This document shows positions 36,662 through 45,194 of a DNA stretch of 50,976 nt, in pieces; position 1 is the stretch's first letter; each line of letters opens with the position of its first letter. Location: assembly GCA_938016265.1 (NCBI GenBank), contig CALLWB010000074.1, positions 1-50,976 of the forward strand, read 5' to 3'. Both the position numbers and the translations under genes were made by a program. The notes beneath the pieces were generated by a model, which saw nothing but the letters and a program-made list of their open reading frames with translations, was not told where the DNA came from and made no database searches. The stretch comes from an uncultured Saprospiraceae bacterium (GTDB lineage Bacteria; Bacteroidota; Bacteroidia; Chitinophagales; Saprospiraceae).

Positions 36662-37648
36662 TTAGCCACCTATAGTAGACATGGATTCTGTAATCGGCAA
36701 ACCGGAGTTTCGATTTCGCTCTGCTTCATGACCGTCCTTGGGTCGGTGTCCTAACAACTCTAGGAATAAATCCCGTAATTGCTCATCTGAAGCGCCTTGT
36801 CGAATAAAGTTTTTGATATTGAATACCCCGTCGTCGTACAAACAGGTTTTCAGTGTTCCGGTAGCCGTAAGACGAATTCTGTTGCATGTACCACAGAAAC
36901 TTCTGGTGTAGGCAGCAATTACCCCAACAGACCCCACATGGCCAGGTATCTTGTAATTGAACGAAGTCGAATAATCAGGATCTTGTATTTTTTGGAGTTG
37001 TGGGTGTTCGAGGCGAATGTGGTCAATTATTTTTTTGTGATTCCAAACAAAACTTTCCTTCACTCCCTCCCCATTGAAAGGCATTTCCTCAATAAACCGT
37101 ACGCTGATCGGGTGTTTTTTAGCCAATTCAATCATTGGATAGATGTCTTCCTCGTTTCTACCGTTCAGCACCACCATATTGATTTTTGTTGGAATTTTTT
37201 CTTCCATCAATTGATCAAAAAAGGTCATTACCTGACCAAAGCAATCCCTTCGGGTCACCTTAAAAAACCGCTCCTTGTCTACACTGTCTAGGCTCAGATT
37301 GACTCCTCGGATGCCCATTTTTTTGAGTGCAGGAACGACGCCATCAGTGAAGGTGCCATTCGTAGTAATATGCATTTGATTAATACCGTCAATTTCACTT
37401 ACCCGTGTCATAAAGTCCAGCAACCCCTTGCGCACAAAAGGTTCGCCTCCTGTTATCCGAACTTTGGAGATGCCCATTGGTGCAAGTACTCCTAAGATAC
37501 GTTCCAGTTCTTCATAGGTGAGCAATTCTGCTCTTGGAACGTACTTTATCCCTTCTTCCGGCATACAATAGTAGCACCGCAGATTGCAACGATCTGTCAC
37601 CGCAATCCGAATATAGTTGATCAGCCTTCCATGGTTATCATAAAGCAT
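36662..37648 (-). CDS. moaA: GTP 3',8-cyclase (radical SAM)
   Basis: MoaA performs the first step of molybdenum cofactor synthesis, a radical rearrangement of GTP. The 328-residue protein has the N-terminal radical-SAM cluster at Cys21, Cys25 and Cys28 (CNLRCYYCMPEEG), the SAM-binding GGEPFVRKGLL, and the C-terminal cluster at Cys252, Cys255 and Cys269 (CGTCNRIRLTATG). It keeps the C-terminal Gly-Gly (residues 327-328) needed for activity. The ATG at 37648 is the only one before the domain. A candidate promoter at 37653-37684 would give almost no leader. moaD, moaE and moeA are not in the window. Confidence 0.97.
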   Translation of the reverse strand: MLYDNHGRLINYIRIAVTDRCNLRCYYCMPEEGIKYVPRAELLTYEELERILGVLAPMGISKVRITGGEPFVRKGLLDFMTRVSEIDGINQMHITTNGTFTDGVVPALKKMGIRGVNLSLDSVDKERFFKVTRRDCFGQVMTFFDQLMEEKIPTKINMVVLNGRNEEDIYPMIELAKKHPISVRFIEEMPFNGEGVKESFVWNHKKIIDHIRLEHPQLQKIQDPDYSTSFNYKIPGHVGSVGVIAAYTRSFCGTCNRIRLTATGTLKTCLYDDGVFNIKNFIRQGASDEQLRDLFLELLGHRPKDGHEAERNRNSGLPITESMSTIGG

Positions 37649-37652
37649 ATTG

Positions 37653-37684
37653 CAATATTAGATTAAATTTCGCCTTTCGGCAAA
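37653..37684 (-). promoter_or_regulatory. possible moaA promoter
   Basis: Reverse strand: TTTG (37684-37681), 20 nt, then TAATATTG (37660-37653). The -7 box is only 5 bases from the ATG, so the transcript would be leaderless or nearly so. It may be chance. Confidence 0.3.
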
Positions 37685-37715
37685 TTATTTAGAGATTTCT
37701 AATAACTTACGACCT

Positions 37716-38558
37716 ATGGATTTGTTAGTGACGGTAGAACTATTTAGTCTATTTTTTTTTATTGCCATGCTCTATGCTTCTGTTGGGTTTGGTGGTGGCT
37801 CCAGCTACCTGGCGCTACTTGCAATTTTCGGACTTCAATATCAAGCACTTAGAGCGGCAGCATTATTATGCAATATTACTGTTGTAACAAGTGGCACCTA
37901 TATTTTTTATAAAAATGGCCACTTAAAGTGGAAGAAAGTTCTTCCTCTCGTTATTGTAAGTGTGCCGCTTGCTTATTTGGGCGGAACCATTCAAATCAAA
38001 GAAAAAGCCTTTTTTATTCTTCTTGGGGTCGTTTTGATTTTGGCCGCTATTCTTATGTTATGGCAAACCCTTGTTCCCCAAAAAGAAAATAATCCTATAA
38101 TTGCAGACCTCAAAGATACTCCCTTGGATTGGCCTGCGGGACAGGCAAGTTCAAATGAACCTCAAATAAGCGATGGAATAGTCACTAGTGGTGGTCTAGG
38201 AGGCAGCATTGGTTTTTTATCCGGTTTGGTCGGTATCGGAGGCGGTATTTTTTTGGCGCCCATCCTTCATCTTTTATCGTGGGACAAGACAAGGGTTATT
38301 GCGGCTACCGCTAGTTTTTTTATTTTGGTGAATTCTATCGCGGGCCTGGCTGGACAACTCAGCCATCCTGAATTTTCCCTTGATTGGACATTGATGATCA
38401 TTTTGATGGTGGCGGTGTTTCTGGGCGGACAGATCGGCTCACGTCTAGGAGCTTCCTGGCTAGAACCGATAGTTGTCAAACGGCTTACTGCGGGATTGAT
38501 CTTTTTTGTAGGTCTACGGATCTTGTGGCAGCAACTTGCAACCTCTGCTATTGGCTAG
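37716..38558 (+). CDS. sulfite exporter TauE/SafE family membrane protein
   Basis: This 280-residue inner-membrane protein has two similar hydrophobic halves. The first half carries ASVGFGGGSSYLALLA and the second GLVGIGGGIFLAPIL, the paired Gly-rich motifs of TauE/SafE. There are about eight membrane segments with a soluble loop near residues 112-160. Members move sulfite, sulfoacetate or other small organic anions out of the cell. It faces away from moaA across a 67-bp gap. A link with molybdenum enzymes is possible but not shown. Confidence 0.9.
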   Translation: MDLLVTVELFSLFFFIAMLYASVGFGGGSSYLALLAIFGLQYQALRAAALLCNITVVTSGTYIFYKNGHLKWKKVLPLVIVSVPLAYLGGTIQIKEKAFFILLGVVLILAAILMLWQTLVPQKENNPIIADLKDTPLDWPAGQASSNEPQISDGIVTSGGLGGSIGFLSGLVGIGGGIFLAPILHLLSWDKTRVIAATASFFILVNSIAGLAGQLSHPEFSLDWTLMIILMVAVFLGGQIGSRLGASWLEPIVVKRLTAGLIFFVGLRILWQQLATSAIG

Positions 38559-38587
38559 CTTCAAATCATTTCCATTCCTAAAAAAAG

Positions 38588-38625
38588 ATTGACTTTAGCT
38601 CACCAAATGATGAACTAAAGTCAAT
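38588..38625 (-). terminator. terminator at the end of the RCC1 array
   Basis: An 11-bp perfect stem (38588-38598 with 38615-38625) is followed on the reverse strand by a run of seven T. It lies after an RCC1 stub and also sits between convergent transcripts. Confidence 0.8.
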
Positions 38626-38640
38626 TTAGTGCAGAAAACC

Positions 38641-38688
38641 AATTTCAAAACTTATCAATTCATAATAATGCCAGGGAAAAAGAAGGTT
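38641..38688 (-). pseudogene. 3' stub of a lost RCC1 copy
   Basis: On the reverse strand the frame reads LLFPWHYYELISFE, matching the C-terminal FRHYYELINFE-type ending of the intact copies. The DNA around CAATTCATAATAATG is the same as in the gene ending at 38741. Nothing of the rest of the gene remains. A terminator follows at 38588-38625. Confidence 0.7.
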
Positions 38689-38740
38689 GCCTTCCCTCAG
38701 CAGTCTTCCAGATTCAGTTTATGTTTGGCAAACTATTTAT

Positions 38741-40867
38741 TTATTCAAAATGTACCAATTCATAATAATGTCTGAAATAGGTATCATCTCCTTGACCGGA
38801 TTGTCCATAATAAGGACAGCCCGTTACCATAACTCTACCATCTTCTGTCAAAGCAGTAGTGGCATAATAATTAGCTAAATAGTGTCCAAAAGGTTGTACA
38901 TCGACAAATTTGACTGCTCCATTTAATTCATCCATCACTTGTACGAAAAGTCCATCGGGGTCTGCAGAATGTGTTGATCCTGTCCCTAACTGTCCACCGG
39001 AATTTTCACCGCACGCCCAAATTCTCCCAAGGGTGTCTAGAACATGTACTGATTTTAAATTAATATAGGACTGGAACGCGACTTTTTTCACCATTCCCTG
39101 AAAAGGTGCGGCTGGCATTACAAGATCTGTAACATTGGCCGTCGAAGAATTTCCAATCCCAAGTGAATATTTCCCATTATAACCTGCGACATAAAGGTAG
39201 CCATCATCCGTAACGACAGCTGTGGCTTGACCATCCGCATCAAAATGGATGGATTTGGCATTGTTGATTGCAGTGGAGGTCGGTGTAAAAACAGAACGAC
39301 TAGTCAAGGTTCCATCTCCTAATGCACCATATAGGTTTCTGCCAGCCCCCATTACTTCCCCGGTTGGAGTTATGATCAATGAGGAGCCAGACCCGACTCT
39401 TCTCATAACGACGTCTGTCGCTGCTACTCCATTTACAAAAGTAGGAGCACTATAGTTGGACGTATTCCCTAGTCCCAATTGGCCGTGTCCATTATACCCC
39501 CAGGTGTATAAATTATTGAGTGTGTCTAAAGCAGCAACAGAAACGCCAACACTAGGCCCACCAGATTGCGTCATTTTGTGGATATATTGGAAATCCAATC
39601 CAGATATCTTTACGGGAGTTAACTGGTCTACCGTATTTCCTAGGCCAAGTTGACCAATATTATTTCTACCCCAACAGTATACATCCCCATCATCAGTTAG
39701 AGCAAACACAGACATACCTTCACTCTGGAATGGTTGGTTTGTTGTTGGAGAAATATATAGATAGTTTACTTTAATATTGTTGGTCTCAAAAAAAGACATT
39801 TTTGTCAAATATGGTAAAGCTACAGTAGTAGACCCATTCCCCAGCTGCCCATTTACAGCGACACCTCTTCTGAAAACTTCGCCTTCATCAGTTAAAGCCC
39901 ACAAGGAGCTTCGTTGTGTATAAACATGCTTCCATTTCCCATTTTTTTCACCATTTGCTCGGTTTATAACCTGTACTACTGGTTTTACAGCATTTGTTGT
40001 TCTGCCGGGCATTCCGCAGGCATATTCTAAACCATAGCCATGTGTCCAGATGTTGTCGTCTGCACTGATATAGGCAGTACCAAGAATGTCATATTGACAT
40101 AGGGCTTCAACGAGTTTTACTATTTTGACACCGGAATAACCGACAACGGGAGTTGAATTGGCGGTATTAGAGGAAGCACTTCCACCAGATATCGGAGCAA
40201 GATCAACCGTAGATCCATCGGAGATGGTAAGTTCAGTTCCGGTTAAAGAAATGTCCTGAATTTCGTTGGTAGTGTCACCGTCCATTTCGGTCATTTCTAA
40301 TGGATTGGCTGCAGTACCGTCTCCTGAGATATTTGTCCCCGTAGTGTTCACTACATCTGTTCCCCAGTTGTCTGCTCCTGGTCCGGCATCTTGAGCGATC
40401 CAGTCTGATCCATCCCAAGTGAGGACTTGTCCGGGCATGGCGGTCATTGGAAGTTCGATCTCATTGGTTGGGTCATTGTCTGCGTCGTCTTTTAGGGAGG
40501 TCAAGTCTACCATTGCAGACACGCCGTCTTCGATATCAATTTGGAGCATATTCCCGGTAAGGGCTGCATTCAAACCTTGGTTGTCCGTTCCTGAATCGTC
40601 GAGAATTGACCAGGCGATGCCGTCCCAAAAGTAAAATTGGGCGTCGTCTTTGTCGAAGACTAATAGTGATTCATGTGTTAGACCAAGAGCACCGCCTAGC
40701 GACGTTCTTTGCGCAGTTGTCAATCTTGGGAGGAGGACTCCTTTGTCAGTGGACTCAACGTCGAGGACTGCTTGTGGGTTTGGAGTGGTAGTATTGATAC
40801 CTACATTTTGAGCAATTGCAGAAACTGTAAGGCATATCAATAAAACTAAATTAGTAAGGGTTTTCAT
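38741..40867 (-). CDS. RCC1-type beta-propeller protein, copy F (long N-terminus)
   Basis: This 708-residue protein has a signal peptide (MKTLTNLVLLICLTVSAIAQ). Next is the NVGINTTTPNPQAVLDVEST / KGVLLPRLTTAQR module, which ends with a DDAQFYFWDGIAWS strand. Then comes the long linker type (NAALTGNMLQIDIEDGVSA; NISGDGTAANPLEM; TELTISDGSTVDLAPI). From about residue 240 the RCC1 propeller has blades such as GDVYCWGRNNIGQLGLGN, LYTWGYNGHGQLGLGN and RIWACGENSGGQLGTG. It ends at FRHYYELVHFE with no T9SS sorting tail. In this family seven blades bind proteins or ligands. It is the last intact copy of the array, and its propeller groups with copies D and E. Confidence 0.88.
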   Translation of the reverse strand: MKTLTNLVLLICLTVSAIAQNVGINTTTPNPQAVLDVESTDKGVLLPRLTTAQRTSLGGALGLTHESLLVFDKDDAQFYFWDGIAWSILDDSGTDNQGLNAALTGNMLQIDIEDGVSAMVDLTSLKDDADNDPTNEIELPMTAMPGQVLTWDGSDWIAQDAGPGADNWGTDVVNTTGTNISGDGTAANPLEMTEMDGDTTNEIQDISLTGTELTISDGSTVDLAPISGGSASSNTANSTPVVGYSGVKIVKLVEALCQYDILGTAYISADDNIWTHGYGLEYACGMPGRTTNAVKPVVQVINRANGEKNGKWKHVYTQRSSLWALTDEGEVFRRGVAVNGQLGNGSTTVALPYLTKMSFFETNNIKVNYLYISPTTNQPFQSEGMSVFALTDDGDVYCWGRNNIGQLGLGNTVDQLTPVKISGLDFQYIHKMTQSGGPSVGVSVAALDTLNNLYTWGYNGHGQLGLGNTSNYSAPTFVNGVAATDVVMRRVGSGSSLIITPTGEVMGAGRNLYGALGDGTLTSRSVFTPTSTAINNAKSIHFDADGQATAVVTDDGYLYVAGYNGKYSLGIGNSSTANVTDLVMPAAPFQGMVKKVAFQSYINLKSVHVLDTLGRIWACGENSGGQLGTGSTHSADPDGLFVQVMDELNGAVKFVDVQPFGHYLANYYATTALTEDGRVMVTGCPYYGQSGQGDDTYFRHYYELVHFE

Positions 40868-40953
40868 AAGCGTTCTTTTTTACGATTTAAAAATGTTGGG
40901 CAGAGAGTTAGAAAGATAACAGAGTGATGCGACCTTTTTGGCTAGGAATATTT

Positions 40954-42771
40954 TTAATCGAACTTTATCAGTTCGTAATAGTGTCTGAAGTAATTGTCAT
41001 CTCCTTGTCCCGTTTGTCCAAATTGTGGAGCTCCCGTTGTCATTACCCGTCCATCTTCAGTCAAGGCGATGGTGAAAAAGTAATCATATCTATAATGACC
41101 AGCTGGCTGAACGTCAACAAACTTTACCGTTCCATTTAGTTCATCCATCACCTGGACAAAAAGTCCGTCAGGGTCTACGTTATGTGTGAAGCCAGTACCT
41201 AGTTGACCAGATCGATTTTCACCGCAAGCCCAAATTCTGCCAAGTGAGTCAAGTACATGGATTGATCCGTCATGCGCGTATCCCTGAAATACAGCCTTTT
41301 TTACCATCCCTTGGAAAGGAGCAACGGGCATTATCAAGTCAGTTATCATGGCAGGCGAAGAATTTCCAATACCAAGGCCATGTTCCTGATTAAAGCCAGC
41401 AACATATAGAAAACCATCCTCGGTGACTACTGCTGTAGATATTCCTGCCGCATCAAAATGGACAGATTTGGCGTTTGTTAATAGTGTGGCTGTTGGTGTA
41501 AAAACTTGTTTATCGGTCAATGTTCCATCTGCTAATTGCCCCCAATGGTTTCTGCCTGTTCCCATTACCTCTCCGTTTGGGGTTACAATCACAATAGAAC
41601 CAGCACCAAACCTTCTAGTAACAATGTCTGTTGCAGTAACACCGGTTACTAGGGCGGGGGCACTATAGTTTGTAGTGTTTCCTAATCCCAATTGACCAAA
41701 TCCATTATATCCCCAGGTGTATATGGAGTTTAAAGTATCCAAGGCTGCTACAGAAACACCATTGCCCGGACCACCCGATTGTGTCATTTTATGAATAAAC
41801 TGAAAGTCTAATCCAGTAATTTTTACTGGCGTCAGTTGGTCTGTGGTATTCCCAATTCCAAGTTGACCAACAGTGTTTCTTCCCCAGCAATAAACATCTC
41901 CATCGTAAGTTAAAGCGAATACAGCGCTACCTTCTGTTTGAGAAGGCCAGTTCGCCGTTGGAGCAACATACAAGTATTTTACTTTAATGTTGTTCGTCTC
42001 AAAAAAAGCCATTTTTGTTAGATAGATCAAACTTTCAGTTGTAGACGCGTTGCCTAATTGTCCGAACACAGGAGAACCCCTTCGAAAAACTTCCCCATCA
42101 TCTGTGATTGCCCACAAGGTGGTTCGTGTTGTAAAAACATGTGTCCACTTACCTCGTTTTTCTCCTTTAGAACGATCAATGACTTGTACAACAGGACGTA
42201 AAGCATTTGTAGTACGTCCTGGCATTCCATATGCGTAGTCATCACCCCAGCCGTGACTCCAAATATTGTCGTCTGCACCAATGTAGGCAGTTCCAACAAT
42301 ATCATTTTGACATTGGGCCTCTACGAGTTTTACTATTTTGACACCGGAATACCCGACGATTGGTGATGTATTCGCTGTATTACTAGATCCACTTCCTCCA
42401 TCCTGAGCAACCCAAGCAGATCCGTCCCATGTCGGCACTTGTCCAGGGGAGGCTGTTATGGGGAGTTCGATTTCATTTGTTGGGTCGCTGTCGGCATCGT
42501 CCTGAATTGTTGACCAAGCAGCGCCGTCCCAAAAATAAAATTGTGTTTCGTCTTTATCATAAACAAGTAGAGACTCGTCGACAATCCCAAGAGTTGCTCC
42601 AAGCGTTGTTCTCTGGGCTGTTGTCAATCTAGGGATGAGGACTCCTTTGTCAGTGGATTCCACATCGAGTGCTGCTTGGGGATTGGGTGTTGTGGTGTTG
42701 ATACCTACATTTTGAGCAATTGCTGCATAGGAAAAACACATGACTACCAAAGCCAAGGTTAAGTTTTTCAT
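40954..42771 (-). CDS. RCC1-type beta-propeller protein, copy E (short N-terminus)
   Basis: This 605-residue protein has a signal peptide (MKNLTLALVVMCFSYAAIAQ) and the NVGINTTT module. After AAWSTIQDDADSD it jumps straight to NEIELPITASPGQ, so it lacks about 100 residues of the long linker found in copies F, D and C. Its propeller (GQLGIGNTTDQLTPVKI, LYVAPTANWP) belongs with F and D, while its short N-terminal block is almost the same as that of copy B. It ends FRHYYELIKFD. No sorting tail is visible. Confidence 0.88.
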   Translation of the reverse strand: MKNLTLALVVMCFSYAAIAQNVGINTTTPNPQAALDVESTDKGVLIPRLTTAQRTTLGATLGIVDESLLVYDKDETQFYFWDGAAWSTIQDDADSDPTNEIELPITASPGQVPTWDGSAWVAQDGGSGSSNTANTSPIVGYSGVKIVKLVEAQCQNDIVGTAYIGADDNIWSHGWGDDYAYGMPGRTTNALRPVVQVIDRSKGEKRGKWTHVFTTRTTLWAITDDGEVFRRGSPVFGQLGNASTTESLIYLTKMAFFETNNIKVKYLYVAPTANWPSQTEGSAVFALTYDGDVYCWGRNTVGQLGIGNTTDQLTPVKITGLDFQFIHKMTQSGGPGNGVSVAALDTLNSIYTWGYNGFGQLGLGNTTNYSAPALVTGVTATDIVTRRFGAGSIVIVTPNGEVMGTGRNHWGQLADGTLTDKQVFTPTATLLTNAKSVHFDAAGISTAVVTEDGFLYVAGFNQEHGLGIGNSSPAMITDLIMPVAPFQGMVKKAVFQGYAHDGSIHVLDSLGRIWACGENRSGQLGTGFTHNVDPDGLFVQVMDELNGTVKFVDVQPAGHYRYDYFFTIALTEDGRVMTTGAPQFGQTGQGDDNYFRHYYELIKFD

Positions 42772-42825
42772 ACGTTTTTTTTTAGTGGTTAAAAAAGTGA
42801 ATAAAAACCAGGGTGATTGTTGTAT

Positions 42826-42841
42826 TTCCCTAAAAAGGGAA
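42826..42841 (-). terminator. weak hairpin after the RCC1 stub
   Basis: TTCCCT (42826-42831) and AGGGAA (42836-42841) form a 6-bp stem with a 4-nt loop. It lies just downstream of the stub on the transcribed strand. Confidence 0.35.
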
Positions 42842-42854
42842 TAGATTGTTGCTA

Positions 42855-42905
42855 TTAATTAACATTGATCACTTCATAATAAGGTCGGAAAGAGCTGTAG
42901 CCACA
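42855..42905 (-). pseudogene. 3' stub of a second lost RCC1 copy
   Basis: The reverse-strand frame gives GYSSFRPYYEVINVN and then a stop, clearly the conserved FRHYYE-INF ending. It sits between the hairpin after copy D (42912-42950) and the start of copy E. Upstream of these residues the frame is lost, so only the last 15 or so codons survive. Confidence 0.78.
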
Positions 42906-42911
42906 CAACCG

Positions 42912-42950
42912 AATCAGGAAAACTGAAGAGAAAGAGCAGTTTTCCCGATT
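42912..42950 (-). terminator. hairpin after RCC1 copy D
   Basis: Arms 42912-42925 and 42937-42950 pair in 13 of 14 positions around an 11-nt loop, 18 bases after the copy D stop. No long T-run follows. Confidence 0.7.
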
Positions 42951-42968
42951 TAGTTTGGGAATTGCTTT

Positions 42969-45095
42969 TTACTCAAAATTTATAATCTCATAATAGTGTC
43001 TGAAATAGGTGTCATCTCCTTGTCCTGCTTGTCCATAATAAGGGCAACCGGTTGTCATCACCCGTCCATCTTCGGTTAGGGCAGCTGTGGAAAAATATTC
43101 ATACCGATAATGACCAAATGGCCGGACATCTACAAATTTGACTGCCCCATTTAGCTCGTCCATCGCAAGGACAAAAAGTCCGTCAGGGTCGAGATCGTGC
43201 GTCGAACCTGTTCCTAGTTGTCCTGCTCGATTCTCTCCACAGGCCCAAATTCTACCCAAAGTGTCTAGTACATGAATGGATTTGTAGCTTATCCACCCTC
43301 CAAAGACTACTTTTTTTACCATTCCCTGAAAAGGAGCAACTGGCATAGTAAAGTCAGTTACATTGGCCGTGGATGCGTTACCCAGCCCAAGGCCATAGTT
43401 CGCATTATAACCAGCGGTATAGATAAAACCATCATCAGTTACAACTGCAGTTCCTTGGCCATCTGCATCAAAATGAACTGATTTCGCATTGGTAAAAGGA
43501 ACAGAGGTTGGTGTGAAAATGGTATTGTTGGTCAAGGTCCCATCTCCTAAGGCTCCGTATAGATTTCTGCCTGCCCCCATTACTTCTCCAGTAGTTGTCA
43601 CAATCATTGTGGAGCCAGAACCAAGTCTTCTCATGACTACATCTTTTACAGTCACTCCGTTCACCAAAGCTGGAGCACTATAGTTGGAGGTATTGCCCAA
43701 GCCTAGTTGGCCATATCCATTGTAGCCCCATGTATAAAGAGAGTTTAGCGTATCCAAAGCAGCCATAGAAACACCTCCTCCTGGTCCGCCAGAATGAGTC
43801 ATTTTATAGACAAATTGAAAATCTAATCCTGTTATTTTCACTGGGGTTAATTGGTCTGTTATGTTTCCAATACCCAATTGGCCAACATTGTTTCTTCCCC
43901 AGCAGTATACATCACCATCATCCGTTAAAGCAAAGACAGACATCCCTTCACCACCATATGGCTGATTTGATGTTGGAGAAACATATAAATATTTGACAAA
44001 AATGTTATTTGTCTCAAAAAATGACATTTTTGTCAAATACTTTAAAACTGTTGTTGTGGACCCATTTCCTAATTGACCACTTACAGCAAAGCCTTTTCTG
44101 AAAACTTCTCCTTGATCCGTTAATGCCCACAAAGATGTTCGTTGTGCAAAAACATATTTCCATTTACCATTTTTTTCTCCTTGTGAACGATCAATAACCT
44201 GAACTACTGGCTCTAGGGCGTGTGTTGTTCGACCCGGCATTCCGCAGGCGTATTGGTTGCCATAGCCATGTGACCATATATTGTCGTCTTCTCCAATATA
44301 AGCCATACCCATATAATCGTTTTGGCATTGGCGTTCCACCATTTTTTTGATTTTGACACCAGAATATCCTACAATTGGTGTTGTGTTTGCGGTATTGCTG
44401 GAACCGCTTCCTCCTACAATTGGTCCAAAATCTACGGTCGAGCCATCAGAGATGGTAAGTTCTGTTCCGGTTAAAGAAATGTCCTGAATTTCGTTGGTGG
44501 TGTCGCCGTCCATTTCGGTTATTTCCAGTGGATTGCCAACTGTACCGTCTCCGGAAATATTTGTCCCAATTGTGTTGACGATATCTGTTCCCCAGTTGTC
44601 TGCTCCTGGTCCGGCATCTTGAGCGATCCAGTCTGATCCATCCCAAGCAAGGACTTGTCCAGGCATGGCGGTCATGGGAAGTTCGATCTCATTGTTTGGG
44701 TCGTTGTCTGCGTCGTCTTTTAGCGAGGTCAAGTCGACCATTGCAGACACGCCGTCTTCGATATCAATTTGGAGCATATTCCCGGTAAGGGCTGCATTCA
44801 AACCTTGGTTATCCGTTCCTGAATCGTCGAGAATAGACCAGGCGATGCCGTCCCAAAAGTAAAATTGGGCGTCGTCTTTGTCGAAGACTAATAATGATTC
44901 GTGAACAAGACCAAGAGCACCACCGAGCGTTGATCTTTGCGCAGTTGTTAGCCTTGGAAGAAGAACCCCTTTGTCAGTGGATTCCACATCGAGTGCTGCT
45001 TGAGGATTGGGTGTTGTGGTGTTGATACCTACATTTTGAGCAATTGCAGAAAATGTTAAGCACATCAATAGGAGTGAGTAGGTAAGGGTTTTCAT
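42969..45095 (-). CDS. RCC1-type beta-propeller protein, copy D (long N-terminus, mosaic)
   Basis: This 708-residue protein has a signal peptide (MKTLTYSLLLMCLTFSAIAQ), the NVGINTTT module, the long linker, and an RCC1 propeller (GDVYCWGRNNVGQLGIGN, LYTWGYNGYGQLGLGN, RIWACGENRAGQLGTG). It is patchy. Residues around LNAALTGNMLQIDIEDGVSA match copy F almost exactly at DNA level. The next block (TIGTNISGDGTVGNP; DFGPIVGGSGSSNTANTTP) matches copy C, with about 65 bases the same near 44393-44457 and 46611-46676. This looks like gene conversion. It ends FRHYYEIINFE. Confidence 0.88.
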   Translation of the reverse strand: MKTLTYSLLLMCLTFSAIAQNVGINTTTPNPQAALDVESTDKGVLLPRLTTAQRSTLGGALGLVHESLLVFDKDDAQFYFWDGIAWSILDDSGTDNQGLNAALTGNMLQIDIEDGVSAMVDLTSLKDDADNDPNNEIELPMTAMPGQVLAWDGSDWIAQDAGPGADNWGTDIVNTIGTNISGDGTVGNPLEITEMDGDTTNEIQDISLTGTELTISDGSTVDFGPIVGGSGSSNTANTTPIVGYSGVKIKKMVERQCQNDYMGMAYIGEDDNIWSHGYGNQYACGMPGRTTHALEPVVQVIDRSQGEKNGKWKYVFAQRTSLWALTDQGEVFRKGFAVSGQLGNGSTTTVLKYLTKMSFFETNNIFVKYLYVSPTSNQPYGGEGMSVFALTDDGDVYCWGRNNVGQLGIGNITDQLTPVKITGLDFQFVYKMTHSGGPGGGVSMAALDTLNSLYTWGYNGYGQLGLGNTSNYSAPALVNGVTVKDVVMRRLGSGSTMIVTTTGEVMGAGRNLYGALGDGTLTNNTIFTPTSVPFTNAKSVHFDADGQGTAVVTDDGFIYTAGYNANYGLGLGNASTANVTDFTMPVAPFQGMVKKVVFGGWISYKSIHVLDTLGRIWACGENRAGQLGTGSTHDLDPDGLFVLAMDELNGAVKFVDVRPFGHYRYEYFSTAALTEDGRVMTTGCPYYGQAGQGDDTYFRHYYEIINFE

Positions 45096-45135
45096 TAGCT
45101 TCCTTTTTTATGGTTTTAAAATGTTTAGCAGAAAG

Positions 45136-45170
45136 CAAGGAAGATGGCCTTCACTTTGCCATCTTCCTTG
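45136..45170 (-). terminator. hairpin between RCC1 copies C and D
   Basis: A 13-bp perfect stem (45136-45148 with 45158-45170; arm CAAGGAAGATGGC) with a 9-nt loop lies 24 bases after the copy C stop. It shares its stem sequence with the hairpin at 47362-47390. Confidence 0.8.
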
Positions 45171-45194
45171 TATCGTTTTATAGTTGTGGGTGTT

